NCBI GenBank assembly: GCA_937893485.1
Contig: CALBJL010000037.1
Span: forward strand, 1 to 5,109
Length of the DNA: 5,109 nucleotides
Direction: 5' to 3'
Source of the DNA: an uncultured bacterium
GTDB taxonomy: Bacteria > Bacillota > Clostridia > Lachnospirales > Lachnospiraceae
The position numbers and the translations under genes were made by a program. Shown in pieces: positions 4,938-5,109 of this stretch. Every line of letters begins with the position of its first letter. Position 1 is the stretch's first letter. Below the pieces are notes generated by a model, which was not told the DNA's origin, ran no database searches, and saw only the letters and a program-made list of their open reading frames with translations.

Positions 4938-5109
4938 GTATAAAACCAATCGGCTGCTGGCAATTTGATATATGGTCGTAGCTCCCACATTTTTCCTTTT
5001 GGGCTGCTGACACAGCAGTGTCTCCGTCAGGCTGCTCCGATTGTCCGACGGTGCCTCGCTGTCTCTTCAGCCTTGGCTCGATGTGTCCTCCGCACACATA
5101 GCCTGCGGC
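4938..5109. other. Unassigned GC-rich, repeat-laden stretch at the right edge
   Basis: I recognise no protein or RNA family here. The word GGCTGCT occurs three times (4952, 5002 and 5030). Perfect short inverted repeats are dense: CTGCTG-ACA-CAGCAG (5004-5018) overlaps the alternative GACAC-AGCA-GTGTC (5009-5022), CCGTC/GACGG pair at 5024-5028 and 5047-5051, ATGTGT/ACACAT at 5081-5086 and 5094-5099, and CAATCGG/CCGATTG at 4947-4953 and 5037-5043. It could be the tail of a gene entering from the right (two minus frames stop at about 5067 and 5027), an RNA leader, a small RNA or a degraded repeat. Confidence 0.3.

Noticed and set aside
4876..5097. N-terminal extension of the HAD protein to a GTG near 5097, giving 296 residues
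   Set aside because: The extension has no HAD homology, lacks a ribosome binding site, crosses a probable promoter, and would move motif I to about residue 83.
4938..5109. Known riboswitch, T-box or tRNA in the right-edge structured region
   Set aside because: None of the conserved motifs I know for T-box, TPP, SAM, cobalamin, c-di-GMP, RNase P or tRNA is present on either strand.
1..5109. CRISPR array, insertion sequence, prophage or toxin-antitoxin system
   Set aside because: There are no regularly spaced repeats, transposase or integrase motifs, or toxin-like partner. The small XRE protein pairs with a reductase, not a toxin.

Overview
The window reads like a low-to-mid GC Gram-positive anaerobe, most likely a Clostridia/Lachnospiraceae genome. 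That is inferred from protein style (long-form HPF, a YmfI-type reductase, XRE regulators), from consensus GGAGG-type ribosome binding sites, and from intrinsic terminators. No database search was possible, so the taxonomy is an inference. No CRISPR array, tRNA, rRNA, insertion sequence or phage gene is visible. The window looks like ordinary chromosomal housekeeping DNA with compact and partly overlapping regulatory signals.

Layout from left to right. (1) Positions 1-592, minus strand: the N-terminal 197 residues of an XRE-type regulator with a helical, TPR-like C-terminal part, cut by the window edge. (2) Positions 593-789: intergenic, with two imperfect hairpins downstream of hpf and a small inverted repeat near the regulator start. 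(3) Positions 790-1317, minus: long-form ribosome hibernation promoting factor (hpf). (4) Positions 1318-1436: a divergent AT-rich promoter region between hpf and the next operon. (5) Positions 1437-2180, plus: a short-chain dehydrogenase/reductase that resembles B. subtilis YmfI, the reductase that finishes the 5-aminopentanol modification of elongation factor P, more than a generic FabG. (6) Positions 2181-2519, plus: a small XRE regulator whose ATG directly follows the reductase stop codon. (7) Positions 2505-2533: a hairpin between convergent genes. (8) Positions 2549-4090, minus: a sodium:solute symporter (SSS family). (9) Positions 4091-4206: its leader, a candidate operator, and a near-consensus promoter lying inside the terminator of the next gene. 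(10) Positions 4207-4875, minus: a HAD-family phosphatase of phosphoglycolate phosphatase type. (11) Positions 4876-5109: its promoter, then a GC-rich, repeat-laden stretch that I cannot assign.

How the parts may work together: hpf and the YmfI-like gene face away from each other from one promoter region, and both act on the translation machinery (ribosome dimerisation in stasis, EF-P maturation). The HAD gene and the symporter are adjacent on the minus strand but appear to be separate transcription units. The HAD terminator and the symporter promoter occupy the same bases: the -35 box TTGACA contains the HAD stop codon, and the terminator arm plus U-tract forms a 17-nt promoter spacer. I did not find a clearly new defence or mobile system. 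The most interesting points are this overlap, the palindromic operator just downstream of that promoter, and the palindromic -10 region between hpf and the YmfI-like gene.
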